NCBI RefSeq assembly: GCF_035046485.1
Contig: NC_085137.1
Location: 130,824,703 to 130,888,702 of the forward strand
Direction: 5' to 3'
DNA: 64,000 bases
Origin: Aedes albopictus
Taxonomy: Eukaryota > Arthropoda > Insecta > Diptera > Culicidae
The notes under the pieces were generated by a model. That model had not been told where the DNA came from. It made no database searches and saw only the letters and a list, made by a program, of their open reading frames with translations. Position 1 is the first letter of the stretch. Every line of letters starts with the position of its first letter. Shown here in pieces: positions 20,904 through 32,100 of this stretch. The translations under genes and the position numbers were made by a program.

Positions 20904-23897
20904 AAAAGACTAGCACCGGAAAATCAACAACAGAAGAATGCGAACCGATACCAATGGCGACGACCACAGCGACGAAAAGGGACTTGCGATTGGAAGCTCG
21001 GTACGTGGAACTGCAGATCTCTCAACTTCATCGGGAGCACCCGCATACTCGCCGATATACTGAAGGACCGCGGGTTCGGAATCGTAGCGCTGCAGGAGGT
21101 GTGTTGGACAGGATCTATGCTGCGAACGTTTAGAGGTAATCATACCATCTACCAGAGTTGCGGCAACACACGTGAGCTGGGAACAGATTTTACAGTGATG
21201 GGCGACATGCAGAGGCGCGTGATCGGTTGGTGGCCGATCGACGAAAGAATGTGCAGGTTGAGGATCAAGGGCCGATTCTTCAACATTAGCATAATAAACG
21301 TGCACATCCCTCACTCCGGAAGCACTGATGATGACAAAGACGCATTTTACGCGCAGCTCGAACGCGAGTACGATCGCTGCCCAAGCCACGACGTCAAGAT
21401 CATCATAGGGGATCTAAACGCTCAGGTAGGCCAGGAGGAGGAATTCAGACCGACGATTAGAAAGTTCAGCGCCCACCAGCTGACGAACGAAAATGGCCTA
21501 CGCCTCATCGATTTCGCCGCCTCCAAGAACATGGCCATTCGTAGCACCTTCTTCCAGCACAGCCTCCCGTATCGTTACACCTGGAGATCACCACAACAAA
21601 CGGAATCGCAAATCGACCACGTTCTGATTGATGGACGGCACTTCTCCGACATTATCGACGTCAGGACCTATCGTGGCGCTAATATCGACTCCGATCACTA
21701 CCTGGTGATGGTTAAACTGCGCCCAAAACTCTCCGTTATTAACAACGTACATTACCGGCGGCCGCCCCGGTACGATCTAGAGCGATTGAAGCAACCGGAT
21801 GTCGCCACCGCATACGCGTTGAATCTCGAGGCAGCGTTGCCGGACGAGGGTGTGCTCGATGTGGCCCCTCTAGAGGACTGCTGGAGTACAGTGAAAGCAG
21901 CCATCAACAACGCAGCCGAGAGCACTATCGGGTACGTAGAACGGAGTCGACGAAACGATTGGTTCGACGAGGAGTGCAGAGCGGTTCTGGTGGAGAAGGA
22001 TGCAGCGCGGGCGGTAATGCAGCAGCATGGAACCCGACAGAATGTGGAGCGATACAGACAGAAGCGGAAGCAGCAGACCCGTCTCTTCCGGGAGAAAAAG
22101 CGCCGCCTGGAAGAAGCGGAGTGCGAGGAAATGGAACTGCTGTGCCGTTCACAGGAAACACGCAAATTCTACCAGAAGCTCAACGCATCCCGCAAAGGCT
22201 ACGTGCCGCAAGCCGAAATATGCAGGGATAAGGAAGGGAGCCTCCTGACGGACAAACGTGCGGTGATCGAAAGGTGGAAGCAGCATTTCGACGAGCACCT
22301 GAATGGCGAAGAGAATGTAGGCACGGGGGACCAAGGCAGCGGAGGAAATGACTATGTTGGTGCAGCAGAGGACGGGAACGAACCAACTCCCACGCTGAGG
22401 GAAGTTAAGGATGCCATCCACCAGCTCAAAAACAACAAAGCGGCTGGTAAGGACGGTATCGCAGCAGAACTCATCAAGATGGGCCCGGAAAAGTTGGCCA
22501 CCTGTCTGCACCAGTTAGTAGTCAAGATCTGGGAAACCGAACAGCTACCGGAGGAGTGGAAGGAAGGGATAATCTGTCCCATCCACAAGAAAGGCGACAA
22601 GTTAATGTGTGAGAACTTTCGAGCGATCACCATTTTGAATGTCGCCTACAAAGTGCTATCCCAGATCATCTTCCGTCGTCTTTCACCTAAAGTAAATGAG
22701 TTCGTGGGACGTTATCAAGCCGGTTTCATCGACGGCCGGTCGACAACGGACCAGATCTTCACCGTACGGCAAATCCTCCAGAAATGCCGTGAATACCAGG
22801 TCCCAACGCATCACCTGTTCATCGACTTCAAAGCGGCATACGACAGTACAGAGCTATGGAAAATTATGGACGAGAACAGCTTTCCCGGGAAGCTGACTAG
22901 ACTGATAAGAGCAACGATGGACGGTGTGCAGAACAGCGTAAGGATTTCGGGTGAGCTATCCAGTTCATTTGAATCTCGACGGGGACTACGACAAGGTGAT
23001 GGACTTTCCTGCCTACTATTCAACATCGCCCTGGAAGGTGTGATGCAACGAGCCGGGCTCAACAGCCGGGGTACGATCTTCACGAAATCCAGCCAATTTG
23101 TCTGTTTTGCGGATGACATGGATATTATTGCCAGAACATTTGGAACGGTGGCAGAACAGTACACCCGCCTGAAACGTGAAGCAGCAAAGGTCGGACTGGT
23201 GGTGAATGCGGCTAAGACAAAGTACATGCTGGTAGGTGGGACTGAGCGAGACAGGACAAGCCTTGGCAGCAATGTTACGATAGACGGGGATACTTTCGAG
23301 GTGGTAGAAGAATTCGTCTACCTCGGTTCCTTGCTAACGGCTGACAATAACGTGAGCCGTGAAATACGAAGGCGCATAATCTGTGGAAGTCGTGCCTACT
23401 ATGGGCTCCAGAAGAAACTGCGGTCAAAAAAGATTCACCCCCGCACCAAATGTACCATGTACGAGACGTTAATAAGACCGGTGGTTCTCTACGGACACGA
23501 GACATTGACGATGCTCGAGGAGGACCTGCAAGCACTCGGAGTTTTCGAGCGACGGGTGCTAAGGACGATCTTCGGCGGTGTGCAGGAGAACGGTGTGTGG
23601 CGGAGAAGGATGAACCACGAGCTCGCTGCACTTTACGGCGAACACAGTATCCAGAAAGTGGCCAAAGCTGGAAGGATACGGTGGGCAGGGCATGTTGCAA
23701 GAATGCCGGACAACAACCCTACAAAGTTGGTGTTTGCTAACCATCCGGTTGGTACAAGAAAGCGTGGAGCGCAGAGAGCACGATGGGCGGACCAGGTGGA
23801 GCGTGATCTGGCGAGTGTTGGGCGTGACCGAGGATGGAGAGCTGCAGCTGCAAATCGAGTACTATGGCGGCAAATTGTTGATTCAGTATTATCATGA
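20904..23897 (+). CDS. RTE-A endonuclease-reverse transcriptase
   Basis: An RTE-clade (JAM1-like) LINE protein, open for 997 codons from the stop at 20901-20903. Order: APE endonuclease with LGTWNCRSLN (about residue 31), GIVALQEV, GDLNAQVG, QIDHVLIDGRHF and IDSDHYLVM; a coiled, basic linker; reverse transcriptase with AAGKDGIAAEL, CPIHKKGD, FIDFKAAYDS, GLRQGDGLSCLLFN and FADDMDII; C-terminal RTE domain with LIRPVVLYGHE, RIRWAGHVARM and a final VLWRQIVDSV. Catalytic residues are intact. The first ATG (21117) lies downstream of the first two endonuclease motifs, so initiation must be non-AUG or the true start has been lost. It acts by nicking target DNA and priming cDNA synthesis on its own RNA. 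A truncated copy lies at 2302-3192. Confidence 0.88.
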   Translation, partial: KRLAPENQQQKNANRYQWRRPQRRKGTCDWKLGTWNCRSLNFIGSTRILADILKDRGFGIVALQEVCWTGSMLRTFRGNHTIYQSCGNTRELGTDFTVMGDMQRRVIGWWPIDERMCRLRIKGRFFNISIINVHIPHSGSTDDDKDAFYAQLEREYDRCPSHDVKIIIGDLNAQVGQEEEFRPTIRKFSAHQLTNENGLRLIDFAASKNMAIRSTFFQHSLPYRYTWRSPQQTESQIDHVLIDGRHFSDIIDVRTYRGANIDSDHYLVMVKLRPKLSVINNVHYRRPPRYDLERLKQPDVATAYALNLEAALPDEGVLDVAPLEDCWSTVKAAINNAAESTIGYVERSRRNDWFDEECRAVLVEKDAARAVMQQHGTRQNVERYRQKRKQQTRLFREKKRRLEEAECEEMELLCRSQETRKFYQKLNASRKGYVPQAEICRDKEGSLLTDKRAVIERWKQHFDEHLNGEENVGTGDQGSGGNDYVGAAEDGNEPTPTLREVKDAIHQLKNNKAAGKDGIAAELIKMGPEKLATCLHQLVVKIWETEQLPEEWKEGIICPIHKKGDKLMCENFRAITILNVAYKVLSQIIFRRLSPKVNEFVGRYQAGFIDGRSTTDQIFTVRQILQKCREYQVPTHHLFIDFKAAYDSTELWKIMDENSFPGKLTRLIRATMDGVQNSVRISGELSSSFESRRGLRQGDGLSCLLFNIALEGVMQRAGLNSRGTIFTKSSQFVCFADDMDIIARTFGTVAEQYTRLKREAAKVGLVVNAAKTKYMLVGGTERDRTSLGSNVTIDGDTFEVVEEFVYLGSLLTADNNVSREIRRRIICGSRAYYGLQKKLRSKKIHPRTKCTMYETLIRPVVLYGHETLTMLEEDLQALGVFERRVLRTIFGGVQENGVWRRRMNHELAALYGEHSIQKVAKAGRIRWAGHVARMPDNNPTKLVFANHPVGTRKRGAQRARWADQVERDLASVGRDRGWRAAAANRVLWRQIVDSVLS

Positions 23898-23926
23898 ATT
23901 TGATGTGAACTAAATAAATGAATGAA
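23898..23926 (+). repeat. RTE-A 3' terminus
   Basis: A short AT-rich tail ending AAATAAATGAATGA directly after the stop codon, the same end as at 3178-3192. RTE elements typically have very short 3'UTRs with simple repeats rather than poly(A). Confidence 0.75.
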
Positions 23927-24302
23927 GCCGATCTATAATGCAGGTCACCATACAAAACTATTGTGTTGGATATTTTTCGAAATTTGATAGTTTTTTGTTA
24001 TGGAATTCTAAAAATTGTACAATTCGGCTAAACGAATGTCTGGGCAAATTTCCTATTTTTATTCAAATTTTACGGCCAAACATTAAATAATATACTGTTT
24101 CATCCCATTGGCTTTTGCAAATTACCTAGACGATCCTCCAAAAATAAAAAAAGAACATAAAATAATAACAGTTGCGAAAACAATAGAAAAAATATGCCTC
24201 GGCTAAACGAATGTCTACCACTGTACTGCCCCTCTTCGCATGTCAGTCCCATGTTCCCATGTCCAGATTTCCTTTTATGTATGAAAAAATAATAGTGCAT
24301 TT
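23927..24302. other. AT-rich spacer
   Basis: No gene. The phrase GGCTAAACGAATGTCT occurs twice (about 24025 and 24201), suggesting a small repeat or element of unknown kind. Confidence 0.35.
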
Positions 24303-25153
24303 TGCACCCAAATCGAATATGATCTGGTAGATGGCCGACACTTCTCGGGTGTCATTGATGCTAGAACTTTAAGGGGTCCCAGCATCCACGAAGATTACAA
24401 TCTCGTAGTTAGCAAGACTCGATCTTGGTTATCATCCACGTCGGACACGATGAATCGGCGATCGTAGCGTTTCAACATGCAGTGTTTTTTCAGCATATGG
24501 TACACTTTGAGGAAGTCTATCCACGGAGCGATGAGTACGGCAGCGCGGGAGGTGATGGGCACTGCTCAAAGACCACCCATAGGATGAGAAGTGCCAGAGG
24601 GTGACGGTAAGCCGATTGCTGATGTCGGGGACCCTGCAGTGCAGGAAGCAATATATGGAAAAAAGACCATGAAGAAAATGTGATTGCACAGGTACAAGAG
24701 CATACACAAGAGAGTATGAGATATGCGGAGGTTTTAAGAAACTGTCCATGGCGTGCGGAGAAAAAATAACGCCTTCTACCGTCATATGGAACAACCGTGA
24801 TGGAAACTTTCTGACAGACAAAGCAATGGTGGCTGCCTGGAGGAGAGAGCACTTCGAGGAATAGGTAAAAATCGGGAATACGACAAACATTTGAATCGAT
24901 GACGCCGAACAGGTTGTGGAAAGTCCAACGCTAGACGAGGTCAAGGCAGCCAAAAGAGGGCTGAAGAAAAGCAAGGCTGCTGGGAACTGCTGGCCGAGCT
25001 TCTCGACCACGATAATGAGCAGCTGTATCAACTACACCGTAATATGATGAATGATAATATGGGAAGAGAAAGAACTGCCTGTGCTTGCTAGTTGGTTGGA
25101 TAATCTCATTTGCTCTCTGTAAAGAAAGAGCATCGACTGAAATTCACGAATAC

Positions 25154-25257
25154 ATGAGCATGAGCATGAGATGACCGTACAATTCGTAGTTGCTACTCCG
25201 TTACTGACCAGAACAGTCAACATTGCACAGGGAACCAAAAGGATGGGGCCTGGGTGT
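25154..25257 (-). mobile_element. 104-bp retroinsertion with 22-bp target duplication
   Basis: Flanked by a 22-base direct repeat (25132-25153 = 25258-25279, starting ATCGACTGAAATTC). The insert begins with an ATGAGC run and matches 4191-4296, the left end of the large OTU-gene insertion, with few differences. Read on the minus strand it is a severely 5'-truncated LINE, or SINE, 3' end with a CTCATG tail. Confidence 0.8.
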
Positions 25258-25517
25258 ATCGACTGAAATTCACGAATACAGAGAAGAAACACATCTCAAA
25301 GCAGCGTATAAAACTTTGACCGGGATTCTGTCGAACAGACTGATGCCGATTGAGAAGTCCTTCGTCGACGAATATCAGGCGGGTTTTCGTGATGTTTATT
25401 GATTTTAAGGTGGCGTACGATTCAGTGAAGAAAAACGAGTTATTGCAGATTATGATCGAACATGGTTTTCCGGCGAAACTGATTAGACTGATTATAAACT
25501 AATTTCTAGTACTCTAG

Positions 25518-25660
25518 TACTATGTACTTACTTTCAGTCCTGGGCACCCACTGTGGTGCAGAGGGCCGAATTGAAAGATTTCCATCTTGGGCGATTGCCA
25601 GCCATCGCCTTGACCTGTGGCCAGGTCAAATTTCTGTCGATTTGCTTGATTTCGTTGTTG
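25518..25660 (-). mobile_element. 143-bp 5'-truncated LINE 3' end
   Basis: Flanked by TAGTACTCTAG at 25507-25517 and 25661-25671. On the minus strand it encodes the end of an RTE-type C-terminus (KQIDRNLTWPQVKAM, then GNRPRWKSF) and a stop, followed by about 25 bases. It splits the plus-strand LINE between the RT and C-terminal domains. Confidence 0.75.
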
Positions 25661-26235
25661 TAGTACTCTAGAGACGTGCGATAACGATGTAACCCGTGAA
25701 GTGAGAAGACGGATTGCGGCTGTGAATCGTTCCTTTTTCGGTTTGCGAAAACAGTTAAAGTCCCGTAGGCGGCAAACGAAGACAAAACTCGTGTTGTACA
25801 AGACTCTGATTCTTCCGTTCGCTTTATACGACCAGTAATCGTAAACGCTAATAGGAGCTGATCGGAGCCTTTGGAGTCGTAGTCGTAGAACGTTAAGTGT
25901 TGGGAACAATTCTTGGCGGTAAACTGGCAAGACGGCATTTGGAGGCTTCGCATAAACTACGGATTTTATAAAGTATATGTATAAAGAGACGCATATTGTG
26001 AAACAAATCAAACAAGGCAGGCTGCGGTGGGCTGGGCACGTAGCTCGTATGTCAGAGGAACGACAAGATAAAACAATATTCAGTAAAGAACCAGGAAGGA
26101 GTCTTCGGCTTCGTGGAAGGCCGCAAGCACGTTGCAGTTGAGGAGATCTAAGAACTTTAAACGTTCTAGGCGACTGGAAGCGATGGGTGCAGGACCGAGG
26201 CCAGTGGAAGTAAACTCACCGCTACGAGTTGTAGC

Positions 26236-27768
26236 TCATCAAGTATCAAGTAAGTAACCAAATCTATATGATCTCAATTTTAGAAATACTTCCAAAACGA
26301 GTCTCTAAAACTCACATCAAACATAATCCAACATTTCCATATGACCGTGATTATTCCTGAGCTGACACAATTCTTTGCCACATTTGCTTTTAATACACAT
26401 TTTAACTCTCATGCAAACCATTTTCCACCTCATTCAACTTCAGTTCACGAGCTGCAATGGATGTAATATTTATGACTATCCAATCCATCTCTTCCCATTC
26501 CCGACCGTGCTGGTATGTATGTTCGTACCGTACCCATCGACGCGACGGCCGACATTCTGCTGAGCTCATAGAAACTCGATCCGCTCTGCCACATTACAAA
26601 TCCTGAGCTCAGTTCAATCGACGTTTAACAACGGGTCAACGGCGGCGGCTCGGTGCCGGCAAAACCGCAAAGCGTGCACTGCACATGGTGGTGCAGGCAG
26701 AGCCACCGCGCCGGTCTCCTTTTAGCACCTTTGATCCATAAATATGAACATTTAAGGAAACTTGCCAAAATGGGTATATCTGGTCGACGCTCGATTGCCT
26801 GTGTTCACCCGTGACTTCGTGCTCCATTTATGGAGTGCAGCACGAGCCAACCCAAGTGCGGCTGTGTGTGGGACGCGTAGGCCCTTGTACCGAAGATGAC
26901 CACGGACGGACCTCCGCCCGTCCGTCCGGCAATCGGACACGTGCAAGTGATGAAGATGTCATGCGGACTGTTTTGGAGCGAAATTGGATTGGACACCGTG
27001 TCGCATTAATCATTCCGCTGGGAATGGTGCGTAGCAGTCACAGTGCGGAAGAATGTTAAACGGTGCGTGCGCGTATTTTCCACGGGAAAACGGGAAGAAT
27101 CGCGCAGTGATGGAAACCGATTTTCGTTGATGATGCAACTGGCCTCTGGGAGACGACGACGACTCCGTCGTCATTGGCCCGAATTGTTTACAGGAACAAC
27201 AAACTGCATCATCCATTTATTTGTTTACGAACTGCTAGAACGTCCACGTAATAGAACACCACCGCCACCGCATCATCGGTTCGGGACCATATGTTAGTTG
27301 GCCGAAATGCGCATGCACCGCACACCCGAATTATTGTGCGAGATTCGGTTTCGGTTAGCAGTTAGCAGCGTGGTTGAATACTTCCTTCCACCGATCCGAG
27401 GCCTATGCGACATCAGGCGTGATCGTTTCAGTGGGTGAATCAGCGCGCCAGAGACCTTTCCCGGGAAGTTAATTGTGTAATAAATTGCAACGGAACTCTG
27501 AAAATAATCTCCAGCATCCCATATCTGATCGTGTGAGATTCGGCTGCAGTTTTTGAGAGGATTGTAAAGTGGATAGAATTTTTCACGATTAGTAACTGTC
27601 TAGGAAAAATGCTGTAGAATGTCTTTAGAATGCTGTTGATGTTGGATAAAATTTCACATTCGAGAGGATATCGAGTGAATGATGAGATAGATAGTTAGAA
27701 AATGCTTAAGATAACTTTGTAATCTCTATGTAGACGTATGGTATGATGGATACACTCTCGTGCATATG
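26236..27768. other. Unassigned, partly GC-rich sequence
   Basis: 26236-26620 is AT-rich without features. 26620-27480 is clearly GC-richer, with many CG dinucleotides and CGACGACGAC-type runs, unlike the transposon debris around it; it may be single-copy host DNA such as a promoter or 5'UTR. Open frames overlap on both strands and none is recognised. Confidence 0.3.
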
Positions 27769-27832
27769 TATACAAGGTGAACAACGTTTGCCGAATTTAG
27801 CTTCTCGATTTGAGTTCGACAAGCGATAACTA
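27769..27832 (-). repeat. LOA LINE fragment (RNase H region)
   Basis: About 60 bases (ACAAGGTGAACAACGTTTG and following) match 32542-32605 of the LOA-type LINE with several substitutions. The fragment is isolated, with nothing of the element on either side. Confidence 0.6.
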
Positions 27833-28177
27833 ACGATAACTATTAGGTATCAGGTATCAGAAGGCCGGCTCCAGAGGCACGTTATATTCCATTTGGGACA
27901 TTTGTGCCATCGCCATAATAATAGCCTACACGCAAAAAAAAATCCGTTCCGATATACGTGCACTTCCAGTCACGGCAACGGGAACAAACGTGAACTATGC
28001 ATAGCAACGATAACAACAATAAGAAATGTACACCGTGAACTAGATTTCACGTTTTCCAGAACGCCCATATTGACTGCTGGAACTAGTTCCAGTTCACGGT
28101 GCAAATATATTTGCTTGTTCTCATATTTGCGTTTGTTTGTTCACGTTTATCAGACCGGTTTTCTGATTTTATCATCT
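27833..28177. other. Spacer with weak inverted repeats
   Basis: CACCGTGAACTAGAT (about 28031) and its near-inverse at about 28088-28102, plus AAACGTGAAC and its inverse near 28140, suggest a small degraded stem-loop element. No gene. Confidence 0.3.
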
Positions 28178-28730
28178 ACCTGAGGGAAAAGGAAGGAAAT
28201 AAGGATAAGGATGGGGATAAGGATAGGACAGTAAATAGGAAAAATACCCTGGAAGAGGGTACTAACGCATAAGCGTACCACAATGGGTTCAAACAGCAGC
28301 GCCCTGAAAAGGGCACTGTAATAACGCATAAAGCGAAAGAGACCCTATAGCTCTTTACCACAGCGGGTTAAGAACAACAGAATAACCTGAAGATTCAGGT
28401 TTCTGAAGTCAGTTTCACTAATTAAGTGTTTACCGAATAGTCGGAAACACAGTTGCGCCAAAACTGGACAGTTACATATCAAATGATACGAAGTTCCATA
28501 ATCGGATTCACAGCTATCACATACAAATGAATCAGCTTGCTGAATATTCGCCATGTGATAGCTTTGTCGGCAGTGGCCAGTCAGTACTTTGACCAGAATG
28601 CTGCAATTCTGCTTTGACAGATTTGTAAGATACTTCGCCACCCTTGGAGATGTGTTGGCTCATTACAATACAATTTGGTTTGACGACATGACTCCAAACT
28701 ATTCCAGTATTGTCTGTGCTGAGTGGCAGC
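28178..28730 (-). pseudogene. LOA-clade LINE: 3' end and C-terminal zinc motif
   Basis: On the minus strand: YWNSLESCRQTKLYC (upstream), then LTGHCRQSYHMANIQQADSF, and a CDSC...H..C zinc-knuckle-like motif (CX2CX8HX2C), ending FLTRCGKEL and a stop near 28345. A 3'UTR follows to about 28178 and ends in GGATAA-type simple repeat. A frameshift lies near 28600. This is the terminal part of a LINE whose upstream RNase H begins again at 32400; the gap is the hAT-type insertion 28731-32391. Confidence 0.8.
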
Positions 28731-29810
28731 CAGAGATGCCAGATATACAGATTTTTCTGTATTATACAGATTTTTAGAGGTTGGTACAGACACGATACAG
28801 AGTACAGAAAAAATACAGATTTCATGATCATGATACAGATTTTTCCTCCACATATTTGTTTCCTCATACATTCACGCAAGGTGGAAAATAAAGTGATAAA
28901 AATTATTGAGAGTACAAACCCATTTAATTATTCATATTTTTCAAATTTGACCTCAATTTTCAATCATTCCATTAAAGAAAAATTTTTCTTTCGAATTGAA
29001 TTAAAAAAAAATATTACGAAATATAAAACGTCTTAGATATGCAATAAGCATACGTTAAGAACGGGCTTCTTTACGTTTTTAATAAGCTGAAATGTTAATC
29101 TTGTAAAATATAACTTTTTCAGCAAGTTTTCAAAGATAATGTGTTATACGAAAAAATCGAATAAACTATATATTTGCTGTTTTTTTTATGTGTATTGCTT
29201 GACAATTTGCAAGAGTCGCGAATTTTCAGTGAAAAAAATAAGTTGTAAGGAAAATTTAAGTTTGAAGTACTGAACATGAAAAATGAAACAAAAGTTGGAA
29301 ACTTTGCTAAGCAAAAGACCTGGTTTTCTTTATGCTTTCCATTCTTATATGTAAAATGAAAATAATGAGAAAACTTGCGAATAATGTTTTCGTTGAAAAC
29401 TCAAAATAATGATAGTTTTTTTTTTAATAATAATATCGTATCGAACCTGAGAAGAAATAGCAAGTACACACCCTTTCAAACAACTGAGTTACTAACTATA
29501 GAATTGTATTAAAGATTAAAAATCGATAGAGCTTTTGTAAACTACAGAGTACAAAAACCACTTGCGAAAATATGATGCATTGAATGTAGCAAAAGGAACA
29601 CGTCATATGTGATGGAAATTGTTGAACATTCTCAACTTTACCTTGCAGATGAAAAGAAAAGAATTGCAAACGTGAATTGTACTGGATGTGAATATCACGC
29701 CCTAGCAATTTTGGCCATCTTAGCTTGTTTTAAGCACAGAGAAGGCCTGCTCACGGATTTTGAAGCGGAACCACTACTTGGCCATTACTTGTCCGATCTT
29801 TTGACACAGT

Positions 29811-29971
29811 AGGGGGATTCACTAAACAGATTAAATTGCTGCGTAAGCCATGATTTTCTGCTTATTTGAAATGTTTCAAGATTTAGCGAATGAAATAATC
29901 AAAGACTGCCTTGGTGATCGCGACGTTTAATCAGATTAATCAGTTTACACTGTTTCGTGAATCCCCTTAGT
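29811..29971. mobile_element. MITE, about 160 bp
   Basis: The left end AGGGGGATTCACTAAACAG and the right end CTGTTTCGTGAATCCCCTTA are inverted repeats of about 20 bp with two mismatches. Non-coding. It sits inside the hAT-type element. Confidence 0.65.
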
Positions 29972-30004
29972 AATAGAAACTAGCCACATGAAAAAAAAAA
30001 CGAC

Positions 30005-30130
30005 CAAGTGAGTAATACTCGCAAGTGAAAAACGAGGTATTACTCACAAATGAGTATACGCATACGTGAGTAACTCACAACGTGAGCATTACTTACAAAA
30101 GAGTAAGGTGAGTGAGTATTTTTTTACTCG
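30005..30130. repeat. Cluster of GTGAGTA/TACTCAC words
   Basis: In about 125 bases the words GAGTA and TACTC (often GTGAGTA or TTACTCAC) occur more than ten times in both orientations, making several nested stem-loops. Origin unknown. Confidence 0.55.
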
Positions 30131-30139
30131 TATATGGAA

Positions 30140-32100
30140 CACCGGTAATGGGAAGAATTTTTTTTAAAGAAATTGTTGCAGAGGATCCTTGACAAATTTC
30201 TAGAGGGCATTCCTAAGATATTCCTTGATTAATTTCTTCAGGAATTCTTTTGAATAGATTTTGAAGGGTTCTTTCTTGAACTCCAGCAAGAAAAACTTTC
30301 ACACGCTTTCTGGAGATTTGTTTTAAAAAATATCGATAATTTCTTGTCGACGGATAACTCCATTAATATCTCCACAAATTCTTTGAGAAATTCATTCAAA
30401 AATATTTCCAAAGAATGTCTACGGACATTTCTTAAGAAATACCTGTAGAATTTATTTCTGGGATCTTTGCAAATGTTTTGTTATGTGTTCTACAAAGAAT
30501 TTGCATCCCTTGACAGATACGTATTTCGACCTCAACTGTAAGGTCGCCTTCAGGCTCTCGTACTTGACTCGACTGGACTTGACTGGAGTCGAGTCAAGTA
30601 CAAGATACCGAAGACGACCTTACAGTTGAGGTCGGAATACGTATCTGTCAAAGGATGCCAATTCTTAGTGGAATGAAAAGGAACAGTACTTAACTCGATT
30701 TTCTTTTTTCTTACCACTAACTTTACTTCCTCTAACTCTTTCTTTCAGAATTTCCTGCTAAGATTTCTTCAGAAATTTGTATGTGAAGATATATTTATTT
30801 CCGGAGGTTTCGTCAAAATTTCAAAATTAAGAAATTACTTCATGGAGTTTTCCTGAAAAAATAAAAATTCTGAAATTCTTCAAGTATATTATGTATTCAC
30901 AAATCCTAAAGGGATTTGTTCGGAAACTCTTCCTAGGGTTCTCCCAGATTTTTTTTGAGAAATTCGTTCAGTGATTCCTGCAGAAACTCCTTCATGTTTT
31001 TTTAGAGAAAATGCAAAAAAAAAATATCTTGATAAACTTCAGGAATAACTCTATCAATGAAAGAATTTTTGACAAATTTCTTCAGGGATTCTTGGAAGAT
31101 TCGTGGAGGAATTTCTGGAGAATTCTGTTCAAAAAATGCAAACAAAGGTACTTGTGGATTTTTTAAGAAATCCTTCATTGAATTTCTAAAGATTCCCTTG
31201 AGGATTTTCTGAAGGGATCCTTGGAAGAACTACTGGAGGTGCTTCTGAAAGATTCATCGAAAATAAAATCTCGTGATGTTTATGAAGAGATTTCTTGGAA
31301 GAATTCTTTAGAGAACCAATAAAGAAATTTTAAAAAACGGAGAACCCTCTACAAATATTCTTTAAAACATTTCTAGAAACAAAATCTTTAAAAAATGCTT
31401 ATTAGTTGAAGTTCTGCAGCAATTAATGAGAGAATCTTTTGGAAAAAAGAAAAAAAATCCTGAAGAAAGGTCTGAACAAATCCAAAGCAATGCTTGGAGG
31501 AATATCTCCAGGAACTTTTGGATAAACTCCTGTAGGAACTTTCCACAAAAATCTTTTGAGAATTTCTAGAGGAATTTCAAAAAAAAATCCCTGAAAAAAA
31601 TGAAGTAATCCTTTAGGTAGAAATGTAGCCAATAATTTCTGGAAAAATTCTTGAGGTTTATTTTTTATAATCTTTGTATTTTTGTATATTTTAAATTATG
31701 CTAGTTCTTCATACAAACTGGATGTTTCTGAATTTCTGATAGAATCTCTGAATGTTTGTTATAGAAAAATATCTCCTGGAATTGCATCTTTTCAAGATAC
31801 GTGAGAAGAAATCATTGATAAATTTTCGGAGAAATTCTATAGAAAAACTCCTGAAAAAAATTTGGAGGAATTCCCCCAAAATTATTGAAAAAAAAATATT
31901 AAGAAATACAAGCATAACTTATGTAGCAATCCCTGAAGGAATTTTCTCTTTAATGCTTTAAAGAATACCATGAGGATTTTCGAAAGGAATTTCTGCGGAA
32001 ACCCGTGAACCAGTTTCAGGATATTATTGAGAAACTCACAGGAAAGTCCCAGGGAAAATTCCTGGAAGAATCCCTGGAGAAATTTTCACAAAAATTCGGC
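30140..32100. repeat. Degenerate periodic GGAATTCCT/TTCTGGAGAAAT repeat
   Basis: Long stretch of imperfect variants of phrases such as TTCTGGAGGAATTTC and CCTGAAGAAAT spaced roughly every 20-35 bases, on either strand. Similar DNA recurs at 40.2-42.4, 54.8-55.4 and 58.6-61.3 kb. It carries no gene; frames through it are low-complexity. Confidence 0.7.
30509..30652. mobile_element. Hairpin MITE with about 45-bp arms
   Basis: The left arm (TTGACAGATACGTATTTCGA... to about 30553) is inverted at about 30605-30652, and the centre GACTCGACTGGACTTGACTGG is itself self-complementary-like. The whole 144 bp folds back on itself. Confidence 0.7.

Larger units (their letters stand above)
24303..26235 (+). 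pseudogene. Decayed RTE-like LINE
   Basis: Third, diverged RTE-type element. It starts in the endonuclease C-terminus (YDLVDGRHFSGVIDARTLRG, about 24318-24380), passes through a frame-broken linker, and shows RT pieces: FVDEYQAGF (about 25363), FIDFKVAYDS (25397-25426), EHGFPAKLIRLI, then after a nested insertion REVRRRIAAVNRSFFGL (25690-25743), TLILPFALYD and GRLRWAGHVARMSEE (26011-26056). Motifs B and C are missing. Two insertions interrupt it, at 25154-25257 and 25518-25660, each with its own target duplication. Confidence 0.75.

Noticed and set aside
20705..23945. ATGCAGGT at both ends of RTE-A as a target duplication
   Set aside because: The right copy is about a dozen bases beyond the clear 3' terminus and the 5' end is uncertain; the match may be chance.
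21752..23955. Many minus-strand and shifted frames across RTE-A
   Set aside because: Shadows of the long plus-strand endonuclease-RT frame.
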